A stretch of 64,000 nt of DNA from Escherichia fergusonii ATCC 35469. GTDB lineage: Bacteria; Pseudomonadota; Gammaproteobacteria; Enterobacterales; Enterobacteriaceae. Each line of letters starts with the position of its first letter. Positions within the stretch are counted from its first letter, which is position 1. The position numbers were made by a program, and so were the translations under genes. Under the pieces are notes generated by a model, which was given only the letters and a program-made list of their open reading frames with translations, did not search any database and was not told where the DNA came from. The stretch covers positions 3,596,001-3,660,000 of the forward strand of contig NC_011740.1 of the NCBI RefSeq assembly GCF_000026225.1. Direction: 5' to 3'. Positions 18,367 to 27,826 of the stretch are shown here, one piece after another.

Positions 18367-18400
18367 ATACATGCTCTCTTGTCTCAAAAAGAGCATGTAT
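18367..18400 (+). promoter_or_regulatory. Perfect hairpin in front of the permease gene
   Basis: ATACATGCTCT pairs with AGAGCATGTAT (11 bp, no mismatch) around a 12-base loop. It is followed by TTTAG and, within 10 bases, by the ribosome site AGGGGG of the gene at 18418. It could be a weak terminator for the megL transcript, an attenuator setting permease expression, or an mRNA-stabilising element. Confidence 0.5.
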
Positions 18401-18417
18401 TTTAGACAGGGGGCTAT

Positions 18418-19716
18418 ATGCAGGATAAGGCAGTACCATTAAGCAGTAATACAACTACAACCCGATCATCGTTGAAGAAATTACCCTTCACCAAATATGA
18501 TTTTGGCTGGTTACTATTATGCATTGGTATGGCAATCGGTGCGGGTACGGTATTAATGCCGGTACAAATTGGATTGAAAGGTGTTTGGGTATTCATTACT
18601 GCCGCGATTATTGCTTATCCCGCTACCTATATCGTACAAGAATTATACTTAAAAACCTTGTCAGAAAGCGAAACATGCAATAACTACACCGATATCATCA
18701 GTCATTACCTAGGGAAAAATTGGGGGATTTTTCTTGGTGTAATTTATTTTTTAATGATTATCCATGGAATATTTATTTATTCTTTATCAGTTATATTTGA
18801 CAGTGCCTCTTATATAAAAACATTTGGGCTGGTGGATGCTGATCTGTCGCACTCCATTGTGTATAAAGTGGTAATTTTTTCTCTTCTTGTAGCAATTGCA
18901 TCCTGTGGTGAAAAATTACTTTTCAAAATATCCGGTCCAATGGTGGTAGTAAAGGTTGGGATAATCATCATATTTGGTTGTGCCATGATCCCTTACTGGA
19001 ATCTGAGTAATATCAGTGCATTTCCTGCCGCTGGTGTATTCTTCCGCGATGTTCTGTTAACAATTCCATTCTGTTTTTTCTCTGCTGTGTTTATTCAGGT
19101 TCTTAATCCGATGAATATAGCCTATCGTAAAAGAGAATCAGATCGGGTGCTGGCAACACGTATGGTGATTCGGGCGCACCGCATTAGTTATATTACCCTG
19201 ATTACGATAATTTTGTTCTTTTCCTTTTCATTTACTTTTTCTATCAGCCATGAAGAGGCTGTTTCAGCATTTGAGCAAAACATCTCCGCGCTGGCTCTGG
19301 CGGCGCAAGTAATCCCTGGTAATATTATTCATATTACGTCTACAGTGTTGAATGTTTTTGCTGTGTTAACTGCTTTCTTTGGCATATATCTTGGATTTCA
19401 TGAGGCGATAAAAGGCATTATTCTTAATTTATTAAGCCGCATCATGGATATAAAGAAAATTAATTCTCTGCTACTGACAGTAAGCATCTGTATTTTTATC
19501 GTGATTACCTTAGTGATTTGGGTATCATTCCGCGTTTCGGTGTTAGTTTTTTTCCAGTTAGGGAGCCCACTTTATGGTATCGTCGCCTGCCTTATTCCGG
19601 TATTCTTGATATACAACGTACCGCAACTCAAGAAACTGCGAGGCCTGAAAATTTGGCTTATTTTACTTTACGGTATCCTGCTCTGTTTAACACCTTTCCT
19701 GACTTTTATTGAGTGA
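18418..19716 (+). CDS. YhjV-like HAAAP-family amino-acid permease
   Basis: 432 aa with about 11 hydrophobic helices, starting from ATG after AGGGGGCTAT. The early motif GMAIGAGTVLMPVQIGLKG (about residues 37-55) is the signature of the hydroxy/aromatic amino acid permease family (SdaC, TdcC, YhjV). Inner membrane, probably proton- or sodium-coupled. The substrate is unknown. Lying directly after megL suggests import of methionine or a related sulfur amino acid, which is inference. It sits where K-12 has yhjV and is clearly related to it. The gene looks more AT-rich than the bcs and dpp genes around it. Confidence 0.85.
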   Translation: MQDKAVPLSSNTTTTRSSLKKLPFTKYDFGWLLLCIGMAIGAGTVLMPVQIGLKGVWVFITAAIIAYPATYIVQELYLKTLSESETCNNYTDIISHYLGKNWGIFLGVIYFLMIIHGIFIYSLSVIFDSASYIKTFGLVDADLSHSIVYKVVIFSLLVAIASCGEKLLFKISGPMVVVKVGIIIIFGCAMIPYWNLSNISAFPAAGVFFRDVLLTIPFCFFSAVFIQVLNPMNIAYRKRESDRVLATRMVIRAHRISYITLITIILFFSFSFTFSISHEEAVSAFEQNISALALAAQVIPGNIIHITSTVLNVFAVLTAFFGIYLGFHEAIKGIILNLLSRIMDIKKINSLLLTVSICIFIVITLVIWVSFRVSVLVFFQLGSPLYGIVACLIPVFLIYNVPQLKKLRGLKIWLILLYGILLCLTPFLTFIE

Positions 19717-19731
19717 TATTAAATCGCGCCG

Positions 19732-20943
19732 TCAATCACTGGCGGCGCTGATGCCCTGTTGGTAGCGATGAATTTTATTGAGTACTGTCGTGTGTGAAAC
19801 ACCTAATGTTTTTGCTATTTCTCGCGAGGATACATTGTCAGCCAGCATTTTTTCTATTAACTGTCTCTCTGTATGAAGCACCTGATCTTTAAATGAATTT
19901 GGCGAGTTTATTGATACTGAAGACAAACTCTTATCCAGTCCCAAATCATCACTGCGAATAATATCGTTTTCACACATTAGCATCAGGCGGATAATGGTAT
20001 TTTCCAGTTCTCTGATATTGCCAGGCCACGTGTGCTGACGCAAAGTTTCGTAGGCAGTTTTATCAAGAATGATATTCCGTTTAAATTCCTTAGCATATTT
20101 CTGTACAAAATAACGGATTAATAAGTTGAGATCATGTGGACGTTCACGCAATGGCGGTATAGTCAGAGAAAGCACATTGATACGATACCAGAGGTCGGCA
20201 CGCAAGGTGCGATGAGCAATCATCTCTTCCAGATTAGCGTTAGTAGCGACAATAATACGCGTATTAATTGGAATTATTTGCGTACCCCCGACCCGTCGAA
20301 TCCCACCTTCCTGTAGTACCCGTAAAAGTTTACCTTGTAAATTAAGCGGTAATTCCCCCAACTCATCAAGGAAAAGTGTTCCTTTGTCTGCCATCTCAAA
20401 AAGGCCTTTTTTACCCTGGCTATCGGCCCCACTAAATGCCCCTTTTTCATAGCCGAAAAACTCACTTTCCATCAGCGATTCTGGTAATGCTGAGCAGTTA
20501 ACAGGGATAAAAGGATAAAAACGTCGGGAACCTGTATTATGAATTGCTCGCGCCAGGAGATCTTTACCTGTTCCAGTTTCACCCCGGATTAATACCGTAT
20601 ATTTGCTATCGACAATTTTTATAGCCTTATCAATAACGATTTTCATCGCAGGGCTATTACAAATAATGTCAGAAAAATACCGTGGGCGCGTTGAATCTGG
20701 AGAAGAAAGACTATTTTCCGTCTCAGAAAGATAAGCCACATTAACGATATCAGCATTCTGTTCCAGTCGTGTCTGGAGGACAGGAATATCCTGCACCTGG
20801 CGGCACCAGGATTTTATGAGAATTCGTCCTGGGGTGACTTTCATGGAAACTATATTAAGATCGCAACAGGAAAACTCCTTGAGAACATCCTCAACCATTG
20901 AGAGGCGATCAATTGTTTTTATATCCCAGCGGATCGTAACCAC
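19732..20943 (-). CDS. TyrR-like AAA+ enhancer-binding transcriptional activator
   Basis: 403 aa from GTG at 20943, chosen because AGGAGG stands six bases upstream; a longer open frame begins at TTG 21063 with no ribosome site. Layout: ACT-like sensor (about 1-75) as in TyrR but with no PAS domain; AAA+ domain with Walker A GETGTGKD (121-128), GAFSGA loop (168-173), Walker B GTLFLDE (188-194) and WPGNIREL (306-313); C-terminal helix-turn-helix IAKTLGVSHTTVLNKIHRYQ (376-395). The GAFxGA loop, absent from TyrR itself, contacts sigma-54, so this should activate RpoN promoters. It is convergent to the permease gene. The likely target is megL and the likely signal an amino acid. The exact ligand is unknown. 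Confidence 0.88.
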   Translation of the reverse strand: MVTIRWDIKTIDRLSMVEDVLKEFSCCDLNIVSMKVTPGRILIKSWCRQVQDIPVLQTRLEQNADIVNVAYLSETENSLSSPDSTRPRYFSDIICNSPAMKIVIDKAIKIVDSKYTVLIRGETGTGKDLLARAIHNTGSRRFYPFIPVNCSALPESLMESEFFGYEKGAFSGADSQGKKGLFEMADKGTLFLDELGELPLNLQGKLLRVLQEGGIRRVGGTQIIPINTRIIVATNANLEEMIAHRTLRADLWYRINVLSLTIPPLRERPHDLNLLIRYFVQKYAKEFKRNIILDKTAYETLRQHTWPGNIRELENTIIRLMLMCENDIIRSDDLGLDKSLSSVSINSPNSFKDQVLHTERQLIEKMLADNVSSREIAKTLGVSHTTVLNKIHRYQQGISAASD

Positions 20944-21062
20944 GCTTGCCTCCTGTCGTGAGCAATAACGAGGTGGTGATTTCTGCAATGGAAAAAGAGA
21001 TACCCCTATTTTAGTCGCAACGGGAATTTCTTTTGTCTTCTGCTTCACACTCTGTGAGCGCA

Positions 21063-21098
21063 AACGAAAAAGTGGAACCGGAGCACAAGGCTCCGGTT
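21063..21098 (-). terminator. Terminator after dppF
   Basis: On the minus strand AACCGGAGC pairs with GCTCCGGTT (9 bp) around a 5-base loop and is followed by CCACTTTTTC. It lies 8 bp past the dppF stop and separates dpp from the activator gene. Confidence 0.8.
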
Positions 21099-21105
21099 TT
21101 GAACA

Positions 21106-22110
21106 TTACCGCTGCGGATTTTCATCCTGATCAACAGCAAAACAAGCTACCAGTTGACCACCGTAGTCTTTTAGCTGCGGCTGTAACTGAGTGCAGGGGC
21201 CGAAGCGCCGACGACAGCGGGCGTTAAAGGCGCAGCCCGGCGGTGGATTGAGCGGGCTTGGCAGTTCACCGGTGAGCTTAATGCGCTCCCGGCGGTCGTC
21301 CGGGTTCAGGCGCGGCGTCGCGGAGAGTAGCGCCTGGGTGTACGGATGACGCGGGTTATTGAAGATTTGGTCCTTCGTCCCCTTCTCCACGCAGCGGCCC
21401 AGATACATCACCATCACTTCATCAGCAATGTGCTCCACCACCGACAGGTCGTGCGAGATAAAGACATAAGACAGCCCCAGTTCCTGCTGCAAATCCATCA
21501 TCAGATTCAGCACCTGCGCACGTACCGAGACGTCCAGCGCGGAAACCGGTTCATCGGCAATCACCACATCCGGGTCGAGCATCAGACCACGGGCGATGGC
21601 GATACGCTGACGCTGACCGCCGGAGAACATGTGCGGATAGCGATCGTAATGCTCGGTTTTCAGGCCGACTTTCGCCATCATCGACAACGCTTTTTCCCGA
21701 CGCTGTTCTTTGCTTAAACCGGTGTTGATCAGCAGCGGCTCTTCGAGAATTTGCCCGACTTTTTTACGCGGATTCAGCGAGCCATAGGGATTCTGGAAGA
21801 CGATCTGGATTTTCTGCCGACGCAACTTCTGCGCCTGCGGATCGTGCTTGAGCAGATCCTGCCCCTGGTAATACAGTTCGCCGCCGGTGGGCGTTTCAAT
21901 CATCGTCAGCAACCGACCGAGGGTCGATTTACCGCAGCCGGATTCACCTACTACCGCCAGCGTTTTGCCACGTTCAAGATTAAACGAAACGCCATCCAGC
22001 GCCTTTACCAGACGTTCCGGCGCGAACATGCCTTTCTTCACCGGATAATGTTTTTTCAGGTCGATAGCCTGCAACAGCGGTTGTTGCAGGGTGGCCTCTT
22101 GCGTACTCAT
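21106..22110 (-). CDS. dppF: DppF, dipeptide ABC transporter ATP-binding protein
   Basis: 334 aa. Walker [10 protein letters not shown] (about 54-62), ABC signature [15 protein letters not shown] and Walker [11 protein letters not shown] are all present. The C-terminal oligopeptide/dipeptide extension includes a cysteine-containing segment ([15 protein letters not shown]). It powers uptake of dipeptides, and of haem and 5-aminolevulinate, together with DppD and the DppBC channel. Its ATG overlaps the dppD stop by 4 bp. Last gene of dppABCDF. Confidence 0.97.
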
Positions 22111-23090
22111 AGTGTGGGCCTCCCGGCATCATCAAGTGGGTAATGGCATTTGGACTGACGCCCGTCAGCGAGCATATTCAACGCCGGTTCTTCAGCGCGG
22201 CATCTGTCAGTGGCATAGGGGCAACGCGGGTTAAGCAGGCAGCCATTCGGACGGTCGTATTTGCCAGGAACGACGCCAGGCAATGACGCCAGACGTTCTT
22301 TGTCCTGGGCAAATTCCGGCAGCGCGCGCAGCAATGCCTGAGTATACGGATGACGCGGTGCATGGAAGATGGCGTGGGCATCGCCCGTTTCCACCACCTG
22401 ACCGGCATACATGACGATGATTTTATGCGCCGCTTCCGCCACCAGCGCCAGGTCATGGGTAATCAACACCAGCGCCATGTTCTCTTTCTGCTGCAGCTCC
22501 AGCAGCAGTTCGATGATTTGCGCCTGAATGGTCACGTCCAGCGCGGTGGTCGGCTCATCAGCAATCAGCAGTTTTGGCCGACAGGCAATCGCCATGGCGA
22601 TCATCACACGCTGGCTCATGCCGCCAGAAAGCTGATGCGGGTAAACATCCAGACGCGAAGCCGGATCGGGAATACCGACCTGATTCAGCAGGTCAATCGC
22701 CCGCTGACGGCGGGTACTTTTGTTGCCCCCCTGATGCACCTTAATCGCTTCCATAATCTGGAAACCTACGGTGTAACACGGGTTGAGGCTGGTCATCGGG
22801 TCCTGAAAGATCATCGCCACTTCGGCACCCACCAGATTGCGGCGCTCTTTTTCTGAGATACGCTGCAAATCCTGGCCGTTAAACTCCAGCTTTTCTGCCA
22901 TCACGCGGCCCGGATAATCAATCAGCCCCATAATCGCCAGTGAACTGACCGACTTACCGGAGCCAGACTCACCCACAATTCCGACCACTTCGCCTTGTTT
23001 CACGCTGTAGCTGATACGGTCTACGGCGCGGAACGGTGCGCTTTCGTCGCCGAAATGCACCGATAATTTATCTACATTTAATAACGCCAT
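22107..23090 (-). CDS. dppD: DppD, dipeptide ABC transporter ATP-binding protein
   Basis: 327 aa. Walker [12 protein letters not shown] (about 40-50), signature [15 protein letters not shown] and Walker [15 protein letters not shown] are intact. The C-terminal cysteines ([15 protein letters not shown]) match the iron-sulfur-type motif reported in this subfamily. It pairs with DppF as the ATPase dimer at the cytoplasmic face. It begins 10 bp after dppC and overlaps dppF. Confidence 0.97.
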
Positions 23091-23100
23091 CTCGAACCTC

Positions 23101-24003
23101 TTACTGCTTCAGTTTGGGATCGAGCGCGTCACGCAGACCGTCACCCATCAGGTTAAATGCCAGCACCGTCAGCAGGATCGCCAGACCGGGGAAGGTTACG
23201 ACCCACCAGGCGCTTTGCGCGAACTGCAACACGTCGGAGAGCATGGTGCCCCACTCCGGTGTTGGCGGCTGCGCTCCCATGCCGAGGAAACCAAGAGCAG
23301 CCATATCGAGAATGGCGTTAGAGAAACCGAGCGACGCCTGAACAATCAGCGGCGCAAGGCAGTTCGGGAAGATGTTAATAAACATCTGACGCATCGCCCC
23401 AGCACCTGCCACGCGAGACGCGGTGACGTAATCGCGATTCACCTCCACCAGCACGGCGGCGCGGGTTAAGCGCACATAGTGCGGCAGCGCAACGAAGGTT
23501 AGCGCCAGCGCGGCGTTACCAATCGACGGGCCGAAAATCGCCACCAGCACCAGCGCCAGCAGCAGACTTGGCAGCGCCAGCATGATATCGACCACGCGCA
23601 TGATGATGTTATCGACCAGGCCGCCAAAGTAACCGGCGATCAGGCCGAGAATAACGCCCATAATCAGCGACAACACCACCACCAGACAACCAACCAGCAG
23701 CGACAAGCGCGCGCCATACATCAGGCGCGACAACACATCACGCCCTACGTCATCTGTACCCAGCAAGTGCGCCATACTGCCGCCTTCCTGCCAGGCTGGC
23801 GGGGCGAGCAGTGCATCGCGGAATTGTTCCGCCGGGTTATACGGCGCAATCCAGTTGGCAAAGATCGCGATAAACAACACGATGACGACGTAAACCAGCC
23901 CGACAACCGCGCCTTTGTTGCGTTTAAAATAGTGCCAAAACTCCTGTAACGGGGTCATCGGCACCGGCGCGCTAATCACTTTATTTTCAGTAACCTGTGA
24001 CAT
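23101..24003 (-). CDS. dppC: DppC, dipeptide ABC transporter permease
   Basis: 300 aa with six membrane helices. The first is at about 33-52 ([20 protein letters not shown]). The binding-protein-dependent transport loop ([18 protein letters not shown], about 198-215) contacts the ATPases. It forms the inner-membrane channel with DppB. Spacing of 9 bp to dppB and 10 bp to dppD supports a single operon. Confidence 0.97.
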
Positions 24004-24012
24004 GATGTCCCC

Positions 24013-25032
24013 TTACTTCTTATGACGAATACGCGGGTTCACCACGCCGTACAGCAGATCGACCAGCAGGTTGACGAGGATAATCATCGTCGCCACCAGC
24101 AATACGCCACCCTGCACTACCGGATAATCGCGGCGTTGCAATGCGTCAATCAACCAGCGCCCCAGACCGGGCCACGAGAAGATGGTTTCGGTCAGAATCG
24201 CGCCTGCCAGCAATGTTCCCACCTGCAGGCCGATAACGGTCACCACCGGCAGCATGGCATTACGCAGCGCATGGACGATAATCACCCGCATCCGGGTTAG
24301 CCCTTTGGCACGCGCGGTGCGGATGTAATCCTCGCCCAGCACTTCCAGCATCGAGGAGCGCGTCATACGTACAATGACCGCCAGCGGGATAGTACCCAGC
24401 ACAATGGCGGGCAAAATCATATGGGCGACAGCATCAATAAAGTTGCCGTCTTCACCCCAGATGGCGGTGTCGATCAGCATAAAACCGGTTAACGGATTAG
24501 AATCATCGAGGAACACCATGTCGCTCACGCGACCAGAGACGGGCGTCAGGTTCCAGTGCACTGAAACCAGCATGATCAACATCATGCCCCACCAGAAGAT
24601 CGGCATCGAGTAGCCGGTCAGCGCCAGACCAACCGCCGTGTGATCAAAAATAGAACCGCGTTTAACCGCAGCCAGCACACCAACCGGAATGCCGACTGCG
24701 GTCGCAAAAATCATCGCGCAGACGCCAAGTTCCAGCGTGGCCTGGAAGCGCGGCACGAACTCTTCCCATACCGGAATTCGGCTTTTCATCGAAATGCCTA
24801 AATCACCGTGCATTACGCCCCAAATGTAATGGAGATACTGCTGCCACATCGGTTTATCCAAGCCGAGTTCTGCCAGCAATTGCGCGTGACGCTCTGGGGA
24901 GATCCCACGTTCACCCGCCATGATCATCACCGGATCGCCAGGGATCATGTGGACAAAGGCAAATGTGAGAAGGGTAATACCGATAAACGTGGGGATGACG
25001 AGTCCCAAACGTCGGAGAATAAACTGCAACAT
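24013..25032 (-). CDS. dppB: DppB, dipeptide ABC transporter permease
   Basis: 339 aa from the ATG of MLQFILRRLGLVIP, the family start; an open frame runs 21 codons further upstream without support. Six membrane helices, with the EAA-type loop near RTARAKGLTRMRVIIVHALRN in the C-terminal half. Partner of DppC in the inner membrane. About 150 bp with a palindromic repeat separate it from dppA. Confidence 0.97.
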   Translation of the reverse strand: MLQFILRRLGLVIPTFIGITLLTFAFVHMIPGDPVMIMAGERGISPERHAQLLAELGLDKPMWQQYLHYIWGVMHGDLGISMKSRIPVWEEFVPRFQATLELGVCAMIFATAVGIPVGVLAAVKRGSIFDHTAVGLALTGYSMPIFWWGMMLIMLVSVHWNLTPVSGRVSDMVFLDDSNPLTGFMLIDTAIWGEDGNFIDAVAHMILPAIVLGTIPLAVIVRMTRSSMLEVLGEDYIRTARAKGLTRMRVIIVHALRNAMLPVVTVIGLQVGTLLAGAILTETIFSWPGLGRWLIDALQRRDYPVVQGGVLLVATMIILVNLLVDLLYGVVNPRIRHKK

Positions 25033-25131
25033 AACCCGGATTCTCTGTAGTGACCCGCAGCCTGGAACTGCGAGTCTGTATTGCTCACAAATCAATTCCC
25101 GCCCTTATAGGACAGGGAATTAAGTATTGCT

Positions 25132-25176
25132 GCCGGATGGTGCTGTACGCAGAGGTACAGCGCCACCGGGTATGGC
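25132..25176. repeat. REP-like palindrome between dppA and dppB
   Basis: GCCGGATGGTGCTGTAC pairs imperfectly with GTACAGCGCCACCGGGTATGGC. Such elements after a periplasmic-binding-protein gene commonly stabilise the upstream mRNA, so dppA would be expressed above dppBCDF. That effect is inference here. Confidence 0.7.
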
Positions 25177-25182
25177 TTTTAA

Positions 25183-26790
25183 TTATTCGATAGAGACGTT
25201 TTCGAAGTGATGTTTGCCTAATGGATCAACCACATAGCCTTTAACTTCTTTGCGTACCGGTTCAAACACGGTGGAGTGAGCGATGATCAGTGCCGGAGCC
25301 TGATCGTGCATCACGACCTGTGCTTGTTTGTACAATTCAACACGCTTGTTGTGGTCGTCGGTAGCACGCGCCGGTTGAATCAGATCTTCAAACGGTTTGT
25401 AGCACCATTTTGAGTAGTTGGAGCCTTGTTCAGAGGCGGCGCAGCTGAACAGGGTAGCGAAGAAGTTATCCGGATCCCCGTTGTCGCCAGTCCAGCCCAT
25501 CATTACCGTCTGGTGCTCGCCATCTTTCGCACGCTTGAGGTACTCACCCCATTCGTAGGTAACGATTTTCGCTTGTACGCCGACTTTCGCCCAGTCTGCC
25601 TGAATCATCTCTGCCATGCGACGAGCGTTCGGGTTATACGGACGTTGTACCGGCATTGCCCACAGGTCGATGGAGAAGCCTTTTTCCAGACCCGCTTCTT
25701 TCAGCAAAGCTTTTGCTTTTTCTGGATCGTAGGTGTAGTCCTGAACATCATCGTTATAGCCCCACATGGTTGGTGGGATCAGGTTTTTCGCTGATACGCC
25801 CGCGCCCTGATAAACCGCTTTGATAATCGCGTCTTTGTTCACCGCATAGGTCAGTGCCTGGCGAACTTTCACGTCATCCAGTGGTTTTTTCTGCACGTTA
25901 TACGAGAGATAGCCGACGTTCAGCCCCGGCATTTCCATCAGGTTGATGGATTTATCCTGCTTCATGCGGGCGATATCTGCCGGGTTCGGGTACGGCATCA
26001 CCTGGCATTCATTTTTCTGCAATTTAGCGTAACGCACTGAAGCGTCAGGGGTAATAGAGAAGACCAGCGTATCGATCTGTGGTTTGGTGCCCCAGTAGCC
26101 ATCAAACGCTTTGTAGCGAATACGGGAATCTTTTTGATACTGCTGTAACTGGAACGGGCCGGTGCCGATTGGGTTGAGATCCAGTTTTTCCGGCGTACCG
26201 GCTTTCATCATCGCGTCAGCATATTCTTTTGACAGAATAGAGGCGAAGTCCATTGCCAGGTCAGCAAGGAACGGCGCTTCCGGGCGAGTCAGCACAAACT
26301 GAACGGTGTTGTCGTCCACCTTTTTCACTTCGCTAATCAGCTCCGGCAAGCCCATACCTTCGAAGTATTCGTAGCTGCCGCCAGAAACTTTATGGTACGG
26401 GTTTTGCGCGTTTTTCTGACGATCGAACGAGAACACCACGTCATCGGCATTCAGTTCGCGCGTCGGTTTGAATTCTTTGTTGTTATGCCACTTCACACCT
26501 TTACGCAGATGGAAGGTATAGGTTTTACCGTCTTCGCTGACTTCCCACTTTTCAGCGAGGCCCGGAATCACTTCAGTGGTGCCGATTTTAAATTCAACCA
26601 GGCGGTTATAAAGCGGTACGGAAGAGGCGTCATAGGTGGTGCCGGAGGTAAACAGCTGCGGGTTAAACCCTTCAGGAGATCCTTCTGAGCAATAAACCAG
26701 AGTTTTAGCCTGAACACTTGCTGCGACGGTCATAGCCACCAGGCTGAGACCAAGCTTCAGCATCCCTGACTTTTTCAAGGAAATACGCAT
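25183..26790 (-). CDS. dppA: DppA, periplasmic dipeptide-binding protein
   Basis: 535 aa with a 28-residue signal peptide (ends SVQA before KTLVYCSEGSP). This is a cluster C solute-binding protein (SBP_bac_5). It binds dipeptides for DppBCDF, serves as the dipeptide chemoreceptor partner of Tap, and binds haem. First gene of the operon. The ribosome site is GGAG, seven bases before ATG. Length and sequence are as expected. Confidence 0.98.
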   Translation of the reverse strand: MRISLKKSGMLKLGLSLVAMTVAASVQAKTLVYCSEGSPEGFNPQLFTSGTTYDASSVPLYNRLVEFKIGTTEVIPGLAEKWEVSEDGKTYTFHLRKGVKWHNNKEFKPTRELNADDVVFSFDRQKNAQNPYHKVSGGSYEYFEGMGLPELISEVKKVDDNTVQFVLTRPEAPFLADLAMDFASILSKEYADAMMKAGTPEKLDLNPIGTGPFQLQQYQKDSRIRYKAFDGYWGTKPQIDTLVFSITPDASVRYAKLQKNECQVMPYPNPADIARMKQDKSINLMEMPGLNVGYLSYNVQKKPLDDVKVRQALTYAVNKDAIIKAVYQGAGVSAKNLIPPTMWGYNDDVQDYTYDPEKAKALLKEAGLEKGFSIDLWAMPVQRPYNPNARRMAEMIQADWAKVGVQAKIVTYEWGEYLKRAKDGEHQTVMMGWTGDNGDPDNFFATLFSCAASEQGSNYSKWCYKPFEDLIQPARATDDHNKRVELYKQAQVVMHDQAPALIIAHSTVFEPVRKEVKGYVVDPLGKHHFENVSIE

Positions 26791-26960
26791 TATTCTGCTC
26801 CAATTGTGATGTTTGTTGTTTTAACCCTTTGCAGTGGGTTGTCGCTGCCTGACCTTTTTTGTTTTTTACCCGGTCGGGTCAACGTTATGAGGTGGGGATG
26901 CCGTACTAATTAACATCAGTGTAACAGTGCGGATCCTCCATAAAATGCCCCTCGTGACCT
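26791..26960 (-). promoter_or_regulatory. dppA leader and promoter region
   Basis: The leader next to the start reads ACAACAAACATCACAATTGGAG, a CA-rich stretch overlapping the ribosome site. This is the known target type of the small RNA GcvB in enterobacteria. The promoter is expected about 165 bp upstream by analogy with E. coli, and I did not fix its boxes. From there to about 27365 the sequence is AT-rich and I see no gene or clear structure. Confidence 0.55.
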
Positions 26961-27365
26961 ACAATCTGTCAACAGAATGTGAAAACGTCAATACAGCCAA
27001 CCGGGATTTACACCAACGGTGAGAATCCACAAACAAAGATTAAAAAAACTTCAAACAGCTATTTGCAGCAGAGAAATTTGTGCTACGCCAACATAACCAG
27101 AACAATCAGCTTAATATTTAGCAACATTTGGTGATTAAGTTTTATGCATTTAATGAAAAAAATCTGAGGAAAAGATGGATATCTGAGCGATTAATACCAT
27201 GAACGCTAAAACGCACAGCGGAAAATGCCAGCGCCAGCCATAAGTAACGCAAAAAAAGATTTAAGCAAATATAAAAAAAGACAATGGATTCTGTCACAAA
27301 TCCGTTAATGGATAGTGAGATGTGGGGCGCAAATTTGGCAGGGAAATGGAGGTAGGTCAGATAAA

Positions 27366-27447
27366 ACATTCACGCCGCATCCGACAATAAGTGCGATGGC
27401 GTTACCTGATGTGACGCTGCGGCGTCTTATCAGGCCTGGACGGGTCA
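27366..27447. repeat. BIME/REP-type palindromic unit
   Basis: Contains CACGCCGCATCCGACAATAAG and GACGCTGCGGCGTCTTATCAGG, recognisable REP halves in opposite orientation, between proK and dppA. No coding potential. Confidence 0.7.
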
Positions 27448-27454
27448 ACAGATG

Positions 27455-27485
27455 CAAAAAAGCCTGCTCACTGAGCAGGCTTTTT
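27455..27485 (-). terminator. Distal terminator of the proK transcript
   Basis: AGCCTGCTCA pairs with TGAGCAGGCT, followed on the minus strand by TTTTTT. It lies after the echoed tRNA end at 27490-27509. Confidence 0.8.
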
Positions 27486-27489
27486 GAAT

Positions 27490-27735
<246 letters not shown>

Positions 27736-27826
27736 AATGCGGGGCGCATCTTACTGCGCAGATACGCCCTCGTCAATCCCTTAATAGCAAAATGCCTTTT
27801 GATCGGCGAGAAACTCAGCAGTGCAT

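Noticed and set aside
19726..19748. Hairpin GCGCCG/CGGCGC between the permease and regulator genes
   Set aside because: Only six pairs, overlapping the regulator's 3' end and lacking a T run. Not strong enough to call a terminator.
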